From: Alteromonas sp. BMJM2
GTDB lineage: Bacteria > Pseudomonadota > Gammaproteobacteria > Enterobacterales > Alteromonadaceae
Direction of reading: 5' to 3'
Assembly (NCBI RefSeq): GCF_027257845.1
Contig: NZ_JAPVOT010000002.1
Span: 62,001 to 126,000, forward strand
DNA length: 64,000 nucleotides
Part shown: positions 37,953 to 46,363 of the stretch, in pieces
How positions within the stretch are numbered: position 1 is the stretch's first letter
Layout: every line of letters starts with the position of its first letter
Position numbers and translations under genes: made by a program
Notes under the pieces: model-generated
Databases searched by the model: none
What the model saw: the letters and a program-made list of their open reading frames with translations, nothing else
What the model was told of the DNA's origin: nothing

Positions 37953-38336
37953 CTACTTTTTAATGATATGGGTGGCGCAAAGTTTATTACCCGTTGGGTC
38001 ACGTAAGTAAGCAAGGTACAGCTGGCGGTCGTCGTTTCCGCGAATGCCTGGTGGGTCTTCACACACTACGCCACCGTTTTCGCTACCTACCTTAAACCAT
38101 TCATCAACCAATTCTGGCGAGCTCGCTGCTAAGCCTATTGTAGAGCCGTTGCCGTGAGTCGCTTCTTCTCCATTAATGGGCTTTGTCAGTGCTAATATCC
38201 CTTTTGGCGTGAAATAGAATAAGCGACCGTGCTCATCATAAACGCCGGCGTCATAACCAAAAACGGCTAACGTGGCATCGTAAAACTTTTTAGATGCGTC
38301 TAGGTCGTTTGCACCTATCATTAAATGGCTAAACAT
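37953..38336 (-). CDS. VOC (glyoxalase/bleomycin resistance) family protein
   Basis: A 127-residue protein beginning 'MFSHLMIGANDLDASKKFYD', with a 'LRDPTGNKLCA' end, typical of metal-dependent vicinal-oxygen-chelate proteins. His and Glu residues in the expected strands could bind metal. The reaction is unknown; relatives include glyoxalases, dioxygenases and antibiotic-binding proteins. AGGATA lies before the ATG. Confidence 0.9.
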   Translation of the reverse strand: MFSHLMIGANDLDASKKFYDATLAVFGYDAGVYDEHGRLFYFTPKGILALTKPINGEEATHGNGSTIGLAASSPELVDEWFKVGSENGGVVCEDPPGIRGNDDRQLYLAYLRDPTGNKLCATHIIKK

Positions 38337-38477
38337 GGTGTATCCTTTTTTATTATCAAAAATTAAGCGATGAGAAGCTGAGCTATCTGAAAGCCGTCTA
38401 TCGAAACAAATCTATCAGAAACAAATCTATCAACGCTAAGGCTGTTAAAACTAAAAGCCCCCAATACTAGAGCACGT

Positions 38478-39173
38478 CTATACATCAACGGCAAAGTCGA
38501 CGGCTGCCCCAGCGTGTATTGCAGTTGTATCGTAAAGGCGAATTGCGGTGTGACTTTGTTGCACTAGCAACGCAATTTCAGTGCAACCAAGAATTACGCC
38601 CTCTGCCCCTTCAGATGCAAATCCATCGATAATATCAATATACGCTTTACGAGATTCAGCGCAAATCACGCCCTTGCATAATTGTTCATAAATGACGTTG
38701 TGAATAATGTCCCGCTCATGTTGCGGTGGAACAACCACTTCAATATCAAAATTCGATTTTAAGCGCTCGGTATAAAAGGTCTGTTCCATGGTGAATTTTG
38801 TGCCAAGCAAACCTACCTTTTTCACGCTATCGTTAACGAGCACTGCGCCAGTTGCGTCTGCAATATGTAATAGAGGAATTGGTAAATTGCTTGCCACCTC
38901 ATCAGCGACTTTGTGCATTGTATTGGTACAAATGACAATGGCGTCTGCGCCAGCAGTAGTTAGCGCCTTAGCTTCAGCGTGCAGCAATGTCGCCATTTCG
39001 GACCATGACTGAGCGCGTTGCAAACGCTCTATCTCAGCAAAGTCTACACTGCTAAGCAGAATTTTAGCACTGTGAAAGCCGCCTAGTTTTTCGTTTACAG
39101 CGCGGTTTATCATCTGATAATAGCTCACTGTCGATTCCCAGCTCATGCCGCCAATAAGGCCTAACTTTTTCAT
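38478..39173 (-). CDS. Aspartate/glutamate racemase family protein
   Basis: This 231-residue protein has the family start 'KKLGLIGGMSWEST' and the two catalytic cysteines C82 ('VICTNTMHKV') and C197 ('ILGCTEIALL'). Such PLP-independent racemases interconvert L- and D-amino acids by a two-thiol mechanism. It is closest in pattern to E. coli YgeA, a broad amino acid racemase. D-amino acids may feed the cell wall or signalling. It is a single gene with no obvious operon partner. Confidence 0.92.
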   Translation of the reverse strand: MKKLGLIGGMSWESTVSYYQMINRAVNEKLGGFHSAKILLSSVDFAEIERLQRAQSWSEMATLLHAEAKALTTAGADAIVICTNTMHKVADEVASNLPIPLLHIADATGAVLVNDSVKKVGLLGTKFTMEQTFYTERLKSNFDIEVVVPPQHERDIIHNVIYEQLCKGVICAESRKAYIDIIDGFASEGAEGVILGCTEIALLVQQSHTAIRLYDTTAIHAGAAVDFAVDV

Positions 39174-39350
39174 CGTTTAATATTTAAATGTGAACGGGTA
39201 GTTATTAAGTACATTGCAACGTACTGCACAGTAATGCAAGTGCCAAGAATGCAAGCGCGAAGCCCCTACGATAAGGAAAATGAGAGAGGAGAGGTGGACA
39301 AGGGAAATGAGAAAGATGAGGGAAAGTTGGATACTTAAGTCTGCAAAGCC

Positions 39351-39584
39351 CTAACCCTCAGGTGGCCGTTTAGCATTTTTCAAAGAAGCAAAGCGCTGCA
39401 AAAAAATGCCCAAATAACCCCACATAGAATAAGCAAAGCCACAGAGCAATACCGCTAGAGAAACATAGTGAAGGACAATATGAATATCACTGATGGAAAA
39501 AAGAAGCACAACGCCAGCAGCGAAAATAGTGAGACCTATTTTAAACCGCTGCCAGCTTGTGTGAATATCTGGTGTGGGTATCAC
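39351..39584 (-). CDS. Small two-helix membrane protein downstream of nfuA
   Basis: I do not recognise a family. The 77-residue protein has two hydrophobic segments (about residues 14-32 and 36-58) and a basic C-terminus. The start is a GTG with AGGTG six bases upstream. It lies 20 bases after the nfuA stop on the same strand, so it is probably co-transcribed with nfuA. Confidence 0.65.
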   Translation of the reverse strand: MIPTPDIHTSWQRFKIGLTIFAAGVVLLFSISDIHIVLHYVSLAVLLCGFAYSMWGYLGIFLQRFASLKNAKRPPEG

Positions 39585-39604
39585 GTGTTACACCTGCGCC
39601 AGAT

Positions 39605-40183
39605 TTAGTAGTAAGAGTGCTCGCCAGCTTCGTGCTCTGTGGCATCGCGTACGCCGTTTAACTCACCAGCGAACTGTTCAAGCATTTGCTTTTCAATACC
39701 GTCTTTCAACGTAACATCTACCATTGAGCAACCGTTGCAGCCACCACCAAATTGAAGAATAGCGAAGCCATCATCAGTAATTTCTGTCAGTACAACCTGT
39801 CCGCCGTGATTGGCTAACTGAGGATTGATTTCTGACTCAATCATGTAATTAATACGCTCAACAAGAGGCGCGTCATCGGCCACTTTTCTCGCCTTTGCAT
39901 TAGGAGCTTTCAACGTAAGCTGCGAGCCCATTTGATCGGTTACATAATCAATTTCAGCTTCTTCGAGATACGGCGCGCTCTCTTCGTCAACAACGGCATC
40001 AAAACCGTTAAACTCTAGCTTAGTGTCAGTGTCCTCTACGGCATCTGGCGGGCAATAAGACACGCCACATTCAGCCGACGAGGTGCCTGGGTTTACGACG
40101 AATACACGAATATTCGTGCCAGACTCTTGTTTACTCAGCAGTTTTGCGAAGTGAGACTGGGCTTCTTCTGATATAGTTATCAT
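39605..40183 (-). CDS. nfuA: Fe-S biogenesis protein NfuA
   Basis: NfuA carries 4Fe-4S clusters to target apoproteins, especially under oxidative stress or iron limitation. The 192-residue protein has a degenerate A-type N-terminal domain and a C-terminal Nfu domain with the cluster-binding pair C149 and C152 in '[11 protein letters not shown]', the same numbering as in E. coli. The ATG at 40183 has AGGA seven bases upstream; a TTG two codons earlier is less likely. In enterobacteria it clusters with bioH and gntX (comF), which lie nearby here beyond a peptidase gene. Confidence 0.97.
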   Translation of the reverse strand: MITISEEAQSHFAKLLSKQESGTNIRVFVVNPGTSSAECGVSYCPPDAVEDTDTKLEFNGFDAVVDEESAPYLEEAEIDYVTDQMGSQLTLKAPNAKARKVADDAPLVERINYMIESEINPQLANHGGQVVLTEITDDGFAILQFGGGCNGCSMVDVTLKDGIEKQMLEQFAGELNGVRDATEHEAGEHSYY

Positions 40184-40344
40184 CGGCAAGTCCTATAGTA
40201 TTCAAAAAGTGTTCAAAATTTGGTGCATTGTACCAAATTTACCTGACTAAAACAGTCAAGTATTAATTAAAAATTTAGAACATGTTGATATTTAAAACCT
40301 TACTTTCAACATGCCATTATGAAACAACAAGACGGGGAAGCGCT

Positions 40345-42984
40345 ATGCTAGCGAATCTGTATAACACCGCCAAAAAAACACACCTTCGACGGATAACCGC
40401 GCTATTGATAGGCTCGCTTGTGTGCATGTCTGCAAGCGCATCAACAATCACTATCGAGCCTGATAAAGGCGGAATGCCTGTACAGGCCTATTTACCTAAA
40501 ACGGTAACTTACGACCCCGCCATTCCTACACCTGAGTCGGTTTTAGGGGCACATCTTGGCGAGTGGCATGTACGTCATGATCAGTTGGTCAATTACATGT
40601 ACATGCTGGCACAAAAATCTGACCGTATAACCATTGAGGAAACCGGACGTACCCACGAAAACCGTCCTCTTTTGCTTCTCACCATTACTGCGCCGTCAAA
40701 TCGCGATAACCTTGATGCCATGCGAGATGCGCACATCAAAGTGTTAGATAAAGGAAATTCTCCTTCAAGCGATGCGCCCCTTGTTTTCTACATGGGTTAC
40801 AGCATCCATGGAAACGAGCCATCAGGTGCGAATGCATCTCTTGCCCTCGCTTATTATCTTGCAGCGGGTCAAGGTGAAGAAATCGACGAGTTGTTAAATA
40901 ACAATATTGTGCTGCTCGACCCATCTTTCAACCCCGACGGACTGTCTCGTTTCGCTCAGTGGGCAAATATGCATAAGGGCAAACAGTTAGTTGCCGACAG
41001 CAATCACAGAGAGCACGACGAGGGCTGGCCTTCAGGTAGAACAAATCACTATTGGTTCGACTTAAACCGCGATTGGCTGCTTTTAGCGCATCCGGAGTCT
41101 CAAGCGCGAATTAAGCAATTTCACAAGTGGCGTCCCCACGTATTAACCGACTTCCATGAAATGGGAACCGACAGCACCTATTTCTTCCAACCCGGTGTGC
41201 GCTCGCGCAAAAATCCGCTTACCCCTGACGAAAACGTGACGCTGACTGAAGCCATTGCCGATCATCATGCGGCGGCATTTGATGCCAAAGGCCAGCTTTA
41301 TTTTACCGAAGAAGCGTTTGATGATTTTTATGCGGGGAAAGGCTCTACGTACCCAGACTTGCATGGCAGCATTGGCATCCTCTTTGAGCAAGCGAGTTCG
41401 CGTGGTCACCTGCAGTCTTCTATTAACGGCGATCTGGCCTTCAGCGATACTATCGAAAATCAAATTACAACGTCGCTAAGTACGTTTAGAGGCGCAATCG
41501 CCAATAAAGCGGCCATACTTGATTACCAAGCGGGCTTTGTAAATAGCACCAAGGCGTTGGCAAAAGATGATGACACTTTCGGTTTTGTTGTAAGTGCATC
41601 AAACGATAGCGCACGCTTTTTGGCGTTTACTAACCTATTAGACCAGCACGGTATCACCTATGATGTGATGACCAAAAACGCCACTATTAACGATGTTAGT
41701 TATAAAGCTAACAACGCTATTTTCGTACCTACGGCGCAGCCTCAATACCGCTTGGTAAAGTCTATCTTTTCTACACAAACATCCTTTGAAAATAATACGT
41801 TTTACGATGTGTCTACATGGAATTTAGCGCTTGCGTTTAATCTTGATTATTCCCCTGTAGGAAAAAGCGATATGCGCGGGACAACGCGCACAACTGCTGC
41901 ACAATACGATGGAAGGCTGGCGGCACTAGCGCTTCCCGAGATAAACGGCGATGCCTATGCATACGCATTCTCATGGCAGCCGTATTTTTCTCCTGCGTTA
42001 CTACAATCGCTTCTAGAAGCTGGCGTTCAGGTGAGAAGTTCAGAGAAGAGTTTTGCAGCCGTGAAGTTTGACAACAGCGTGGTAGAGCTCCCGGCGGGCA
42101 GTATTGTTGTACCTACAGGCCTTGAGCAGCCTGCCAATATAGCGGCTATTATCGAGAAAGTATCGCAGCAAATGCAGGTGCCGGTGCATAGCTTAAAAAG
42201 CGGTTTAACACCTACAGGTAGTGACTTAGGCAGCCGCAGTATGGCGCCCATCAAAGAGCCGCGGGTTATTATTGTGGGCGGTGAAGGCACTCGTGAATAC
42301 GATGTGGGTGAAATTTGGCATTATTTCGACACCAAAATTGGACTGTCAGCGAGTATTGTAGAGCAACAAAACTTGCTAAACGCATTGCGCGATAGCAGCG
42401 TTACCTATACGCACATTATCTTCCCTGACGGTCGCTACGACTTTTCTGAAACACAGGGCCTAGCACTGAAGCGTTGGGTAGAGGCCGGTGGTGTTGCCAT
42501 AGGTCAAAAGTCTGCGTTACGTTATTTTGCTGATAACAACTGGTTAGATATTGACGTTGTAAACCGCGATGTTGTGGATAATGCCTATGATGAAAGCAGC
42601 CTTGCATACGGTGATAGTTCGGCGCTTTATGCTAAAAAGCTGATTGCCGGCGCAATTTACGAGGCCAATATTGATACCACTCATCCACTGTTTTACGGCT
42701 ACAGCAACGACACACTGCCGCTATTTAAAACGAGCAACATGATAGTGAAAAATGAGTACTCACCGTTTACCACTCCGGCGCGTTACACCAAAGGCCCGCT
42801 AATGGCAGGGTTCAGCGATACAGCGATGGTAGCCCTGTTGGCAGAAACACCTGCGGTTATTGCAGAGAAGCTAGGGCGCGGTGTTGTCATAGGGTTTACG
42901 GACAACACTCAGTTTAGAGGCTACTGGTATGGCACAAACAAGATGTTAGCAAATGCCATTTATCAGTCTCACTTCATCCGCTGA
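40345..42984 (+). CDS. Secreted M14-family zinc carboxypeptidase-like peptidase
   Basis: The 879-residue protein has a signal peptide ending near 'SASAS' (about residue 33) and an M14 peptidase domain. Zinc-site motifs are visible in 'IHGNEPSGANA' and in 'VLTDFHEMGTDSTYFF', and 'DLNRDW' is typical of the active site. The long C-terminal half carries a glutamine-amidotransferase-like region ('RVIIVGGEGTREYDVGEIWH'), an arrangement seen in large marine secreted M14 proteins. It probably degrades peptides in the periplasm or outside. The ATG at 40345 has GGGGAAG five bases upstream. It interrupts the nfuA-comF-bioH cluster. Confidence 0.9.
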   Translation: MLANLYNTAKKTHLRRITALLIGSLVCMSASASTITIEPDKGGMPVQAYLPKTVTYDPAIPTPESVLGAHLGEWHVRHDQLVNYMYMLAQKSDRITIEETGRTHENRPLLLLTITAPSNRDNLDAMRDAHIKVLDKGNSPSSDAPLVFYMGYSIHGNEPSGANASLALAYYLAAGQGEEIDELLNNNIVLLDPSFNPDGLSRFAQWANMHKGKQLVADSNHREHDEGWPSGRTNHYWFDLNRDWLLLAHPESQARIKQFHKWRPHVLTDFHEMGTDSTYFFQPGVRSRKNPLTPDENVTLTEAIADHHAAAFDAKGQLYFTEEAFDDFYAGKGSTYPDLHGSIGILFEQASSRGHLQSSINGDLAFSDTIENQITTSLSTFRGAIANKAAILDYQAGFVNSTKALAKDDDTFGFVVSASNDSARFLAFTNLLDQHGITYDVMTKNATINDVSYKANNAIFVPTAQPQYRLVKSIFSTQTSFENNTFYDVSTWNLALAFNLDYSPVGKSDMRGTTRTTAAQYDGRLAALALPEINGDAYAYAFSWQPYFSPALLQSLLEAGVQVRSSEKSFAAVKFDNSVVELPAGSIVVPTGLEQPANIAAIIEKVSQQMQVPVHSLKSGLTPTGSDLGSRSMAPIKEPRVIIVGGEGTREYDVGEIWHYFDTKIGLSASIVEQQNLLNALRDSSVTYTHIIFPDGRYDFSETQGLALKRWVEAGGVAIGQKSALRYFADNNWLDIDVVNRDVVDNAYDESSLAYGDSSALYAKKLIAGAIYEANIDTTHPLFYGYSNDTLPLFKTSNMIVKNEYSPFTTPARYTKGPLMAGFSDTAMVALLAETPAVIAEKLGRGVVIGFTDNTQFRGYWYGTNKMLANAIYQSHFIR

Positions 42985-43012
42985 TAGCACTTAAAAGCGC
43001 TATGTTAGACTT

Positions 43013-43048
43013 GGCGGGGTTAGCGCTCGTTAACGCCGTCATTTTTTT
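43013..43048 (+). terminator. Weak intrinsic terminator after the M14 peptidase
   Basis: GTTAGC (43019-43024) pairs with GTTAAC (43029-43034), with one G-U pair; GGC/GCC may extend the stem across a bulge. Seven T residues follow at 43042-43048. The stem is short, so the call is tentative. Confidence 0.35.
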
Positions 43049-43063
43049 ATTAATACCAGTTAT

Positions 43064-43762
43064 CTATGTGGACTGGTATAGGGTGCTTTTAGGTGGTGGA
43101 GTAAATGTCATCGCCCACACCTGTATTGTCACTTGTGGGAAGCGCTGTACCAATAGCCTGCTGAGCCTGTCTACCGTTACTCCAGTTGTTACTACATCAT
43201 CTACAATAGCTACAACAAACTTATCACTCTTTTGAGCGATAACATCATTCAGCGCATATGGTGTCAACGCGAATGCGTGTTCAGCGTTCTTTTTCCTTTG
43301 GGACTTTGATAATTGGTGCTGACTGCTCGCTCCCGTTCTTATGGCCCATTGATGCAAACAAGGAATACCTAAATCCTTACCGATAAATTCGGCCATAACG
43401 CCGGCTTGATTGTAATGACGTTTAGCAAGACGCCATGCACTAATGGGCACTGGGAGAAGTAAATCAGGCACTGAAAGTGTGCAGTGTTGCTTTTTATCGA
43501 CAAACCACTTGTTTAGCATCTTGCCCGCAGCGAGAGAATGATTAAACTTAAACTGGTGAATTAAGGATGACATTGGCCAGGTATGAAGACTCAGAATGGA
43601 GAGTGAGTGATAATGCCTATGAGTGACGTGGCGTCCCACTGGGCCAAACTTCAGAAGATTGTTCCCGTGTATGTCATCATTAAAAAAAAAGAGATCAGAT
43701 TCACACCATTGACACACTGGCGCAGGACTTGCCTGATAACATAGTAGACATGAAAGGTTCAT
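43064..43762 (-). CDS. ComF-family phosphoribosyltransferase-like protein
   Basis: This 232-residue protein has N-terminal Cys pairs (CxxC in 'SCLLC' and 'CQWC'), a probable zinc site, and a phosphoribosyltransferase fold with the PRPP-loop motif 'VAIVDDVVTTGVTVDRL'. It is the ComF/GntX family. Homologues support natural transformation in Haemophilus, but the biochemical role is unknown. GGAG precedes the ATG. It is divergent from bioH, as gntX is in E. coli. Confidence 0.9.
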   Translation of the reverse strand: MNLSCLLCYQASPAPVCQWCESDLFFFNDDIHGNNLLKFGPVGRHVTHRHYHSLSILSLHTWPMSSLIHQFKFNHSLAAGKMLNKWFVDKKQHCTLSVPDLLLPVPISAWRLAKRHYNQAGVMAEFIGKDLGIPCLHQWAIRTGASSQHQLSKSQRKKNAEHAFALTPYALNDVIAQKSDKFVVAIVDDVVTTGVTVDRLSRLLVQRFPQVTIQVWAMTFTPPPKSTLYQST

Positions 43763-43897
43763 CGAAGACTCCGCCAGTTTTTTAACGTATTTTGGTCAAT
43801 GGGCTTTGTATAGAAGCTCAGTGGATCGCAAAAGGTTGGCTCTTTTTCTATATTGTCTTTTTCGCTAACGACACGACTCACGAACAAGAGGTGTAAA

Positions 43898-44722
43898 ATG
43901 GAAAGTTTGCAGATAAATGACGCGCTTGTCACCCGTACTCATGGTACTGATTTCAACGATTCGAGAGTGGACCTAGTACTTCTTCACGGCTGGGGAATGA
44001 ACAGCGGTGCGTTTTCTTCCTTTATTCCCTACTTACAAGATCACTTCTGTGTTACCACTATCGACTTGCCCGGCTTTGGTGAAAATGCGCACCACCTTCC
44101 TAAGCCTTACACTGTAGAGGCCTTAGCAAACATGATTAGCGTACAACTGCCTAAGCATTGCGTATTGGCAGGGTGGTCATTAGGTGGTTTGGTCGCGCAA
44201 AAAATAGCGATTGATGCGCCGCAGAAATTAGCTGGCCTTATTACAATAGCGTCGACCCCCCGGTTCAGTGCCGGGCCTTGTTGGCCAGGGATTGCAGAAG
44301 ACTTACTCACCATGTTTGAGGCCCAATTGGAAAAGAACTACAGGAAAACGTTAGAGCGTTTTCTTGCTATTCAGGCGATGGGAAGTGCGACGGCTAAAAA
44401 CGATATCAAAACAATAAGAGAGCATGTTACAGATTACCCTGAGCCAGCAGAAGAAGCGTTAAAGCGCGGTCTGGGTATTCTTGCAAAAGAAGATTTAAGG
44501 CAGGTTGTTGGTCGTATATCGGTTCCGACGCTGCGATTATATGGGCGATTAGATAGCCTTGTTCCCACCGCGGGAATCGATAGAATCTGTGAGCTTCATC
44601 CGCAGGCCGATACAGTGGTTTTGCCTCATGCCTCCCATGCGCCGTTTATCTCACATCCACAGCAAACTGCTGACATATTAACGAGCTTCGCGGCCAATTT
44701 ACAGCAGCAGAGGGCGTCGTAG
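43898..44722 (+). CDS. bioH: Pimeloyl-ACP methyl ester carboxylesterase
   Basis: BioH removes the methyl group from pimeloyl-ACP methyl ester to release pimeloyl-ACP for biotin synthesis. The 274-residue alpha/beta hydrolase shows the nucleophile elbow 'GWSLGG', an 'LHGWGMN' oxyanion segment, the acid in 'LYGRLDSLVP' and the catalytic His in 'PHASHAPF'. The ATG at 43898 has GAGGTG upstream; a start at 43853 would add 15 residues. Its position divergent from comF and near nfuA supports bioH over a generic hydrolase. Confidence 0.9.
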   Translation: MESLQINDALVTRTHGTDFNDSRVDLVLLHGWGMNSGAFSSFIPYLQDHFCVTTIDLPGFGENAHHLPKPYTVEALANMISVQLPKHCVLAGWSLGGLVAQKIAIDAPQKLAGLITIASTPRFSAGPCWPGIAEDLLTMFEAQLEKNYRKTLERFLAIQAMGSATAKNDIKTIREHVTDYPEPAEEALKRGLGILAKEDLRQVVGRISVPTLRLYGRLDSLVPTAGIDRICELHPQADTVVLPHASHAPFISHPQQTADILTSFAANLQQQRAS

Positions 44723-44875
44723 TCGTCATCAAATTCGCGCTTAAGCCGCTTTGGGTAAAAGCGGCCGCACAAAAATTCACTACAGGTACAGAGACTTAGT
44801 GCGAAAGCTCCTGTGAGTACTTTATCTTTTCCTCTTGTTGGTTAATAATTGCGCATGAGAGGTTAGGAGAAGTAT

Positions 44876-45181
44876 ATGTCTGATGTAAGTGGCGTCACAC
44901 TCAATTCTGCGTTTTTTGCAGGACAATCCGGTTTGCAGCGTGCCAGCGATGGTATGACTCAGGCTGCGTCCAATATCGCCCAACAGACTGCAGGTCGCCA
45001 GCAAGAATTAGGCGGTACATCACAGAGCGGCTCTTTACCGAACTCATCACAAAAAGCGCCCGCTAATATTACCTCCGACCTTATTTCGCTCAACGTCAAC
45101 AGTCTCAATGCACAGGCATCGGCAAAAGTAATCGATGTGGCAAATGATACTGTTGGCACCATTATCGATACACTAGCGTAA
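44876..45181 (+). CDS. Short flagellar-rod-like protein (D0 region only)
   Basis: The 101-residue protein has an N-terminal segment 'SGLQRASDGMTQAASNIAQQ' and a C-terminal helix 'AKVIDVANDTVGTIIDTL'. These resemble the two ends of flagellar rod and hook proteins (FlgB, FlgC, FlgG), which pack together as the D0 coiled coil. The middle is only about 45 polar residues, where true rod proteins have large domains. No other flagellar gene is nearby. AGGAGA lies six bases before the ATG. The next gene, a SprA-type putative metalloprotease, starts 10 bases later, so the two are probably co-transcribed. Confidence 0.75.
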   Translation: MSDVSGVTLNSAFFAGQSGLQRASDGMTQAASNIAQQTAGRQQELGGTSQSGSLPNSSQKAPANITSDLISLNVNSLNAQASAKVIDVANDTVGTIIDTLA

Positions 45182-45191
45182 GGGTAAATCA

Positions 45192-46295
45192 GTGAATTTT
45201 GTAGCGCCTATCCTTACCGCTATAGCGTATCCCACTGCGAATACGAACACTGAGTCTGCCCGTCGGGATAATGTACAGCGCGAAACTATTCCGAAAGCCG
45301 GTGATGCAGAACAAGGTGCTTCGCAAAAAGGCTTAGGCTCTGAAGCTGATAAAGCGAAAAGCCCAGGTTTACCTCAACCTCCTGTCACCTACGACCGTCC
45401 ACAAATTCAGACAGACCTTCAAGCCGCGTTTCAAAATGTGTTTGGCCAAGAAAAAGATAACGCGCAAGATGAAAGTGCAGGCAAAGAAAGCGCGGAGCAA
45501 GAGCAAAGAAACCAGCAGCAATCTGCACAGCCTTCACTAACTGAAGAAGACAAGCAGAAAATTGAGGACCTCAAGGCTAGAGATCAAGAAGTGCGTACCC
45601 ACGAGCAAGCGCACGCTGCTACTGGCGGTCAATATGCTGGCTCTCCACAATACGAGTACACAACAGGCCCAGACAATAAGCGTTATGTTACCGGCGGAGA
45701 GGTATCAATAGATATTTCAGAAGAGCAGTCTGCCGAACAAACGTTGCGTAAAATGCAGCAAGTAAGAGCAGCAGCATTGGCGCCGGCACAGCCTTCTTCT
45801 CAAGACTTGAAAGTCGCTGCGGAAGCTGCGCAAAAAGCGTTTGATGCCCGCAACGACATAGCAAAAGAAAACCGAGACTCGTTACAGTCTAGTGGCGATG
45901 TTAGCGCTGCAGAGGGTGTTAATTCTGTCACAGGTGTTAGTGCCAATGGCGCTGTGAGTGAATCAGAGCCTAGCGGTCAAGGTCCTAGCGATCAAGGCAT
46001 AGGCGCTCAAGGTCCTAGCGCTCAGGGTATTAGCGCGTTAAACCCTAGCGAAATTACTATTCCTGCTGTAGACGTTGCCCCACCGAGTATTGATGAAATT
46101 ACTGATAGTGCAGGGGTGGACACTCCGACTAGACGTCTCGACGAAACTACTGTCACGTCCCAAGCGCAGGCGTCAGAAGTAAAGTCGTTAGAGGCAGAAG
46201 AGAGTAGCGCCATGCAGGCGCGCATAGGTCGCATTCAAAACCTCTATACTCAAGCTTACACACCCTCCCGTGAAGGTCTTTCACTGCAAGCTTAA
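45192..46295 (+). CDS. SprA-related putative metalloprotease
   Basis: The 367-residue protein has a conserved centre (about residues 120-225) with 'DLKARDQEVRTHEQAHAATGG', containing an HExxH zinc motif (HEQAH), then 'TTGPDNKRYVTGGEVSIDIS'. This matches the SprA-related/CJM1_0395 family of putative metalloproteases. The flanks are low complexity: acidic and Gln-rich before, and a Gly-Gln-Gly-Pro-Ser type repeat after (about residues 256-285). The start is a GTG with AAGGG upstream. No signal peptide is seen. Substrate and role are unknown. Confidence 0.8.
   Translation: MNFVAPILTAIAYPTANTNTESARRDNVQRETIPKAGDAEQGASQKGLGSEADKAKSPGLPQPPVTYDRPQIQTDLQAAFQNVFGQEKDNAQDESAGKESAEQEQRNQQQSAQPSLTEEDKQKIEDLKARDQEVRTHEQAHAATGGQYAGSPQYEYTTGPDNKRYVTGGEVSIDISEEQSAEQTLRKMQQVRAAALAPAQPSSQDLKVAAEAAQKAFDARNDIAKENRDSLQSSGDVSAAEGVNSVTGVSANGAVSESEPSGQGPSDQGIGAQGPSAQGISALNPSEITIPAVDVAPPSIDEITDSAGVDTPTRRLDETTVTSQAQASEVKSLEAEESSAMQARIGRIQNLYTQAYTPSREGLSLQA
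45970..46032 (+). repeat. Imperfect in-frame repeat encoding GQGPS-type units
   Basis: Units of the type GGTCAAGGTCCTAGCGATCA recur with changes about every 15 to 30 bases inside the SprA-related gene. They encode alternating Gln-Gly-Pro-Ser and Gln-Gly-Ile-Gly/Ser steps. Such repeats expand and contract by slippage, so length may differ between strains. Confidence 0.6.
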
Positions 46296-46307
46296 TAGTT
46301 AACATAA

Positions 46308-46343
46308 AAAAAGGGGCTTAGCGTTTTCGCTAAGCCCCTTTTT
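46308..46343. terminator. Bidirectional terminator between the SprA-type gene and tex
   Basis: A perfect 16-base stem (46308-46323 with 46328-46343) with a TTTT loop. The stem has a GC core, GGGGCTTAGCG, and A/T ends that supply T runs for both strands. It serves the two convergent genes. Confidence 0.9.
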
Positions 46344-46363
46344 ACGTTACAGAATGTGCTTAC

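Noticed and set aside
43002..43235. 77-codon plus-strand frame opposite comF
   Set aside because: Lies almost wholly antisense to the well-supported comF gene and has no known pattern.
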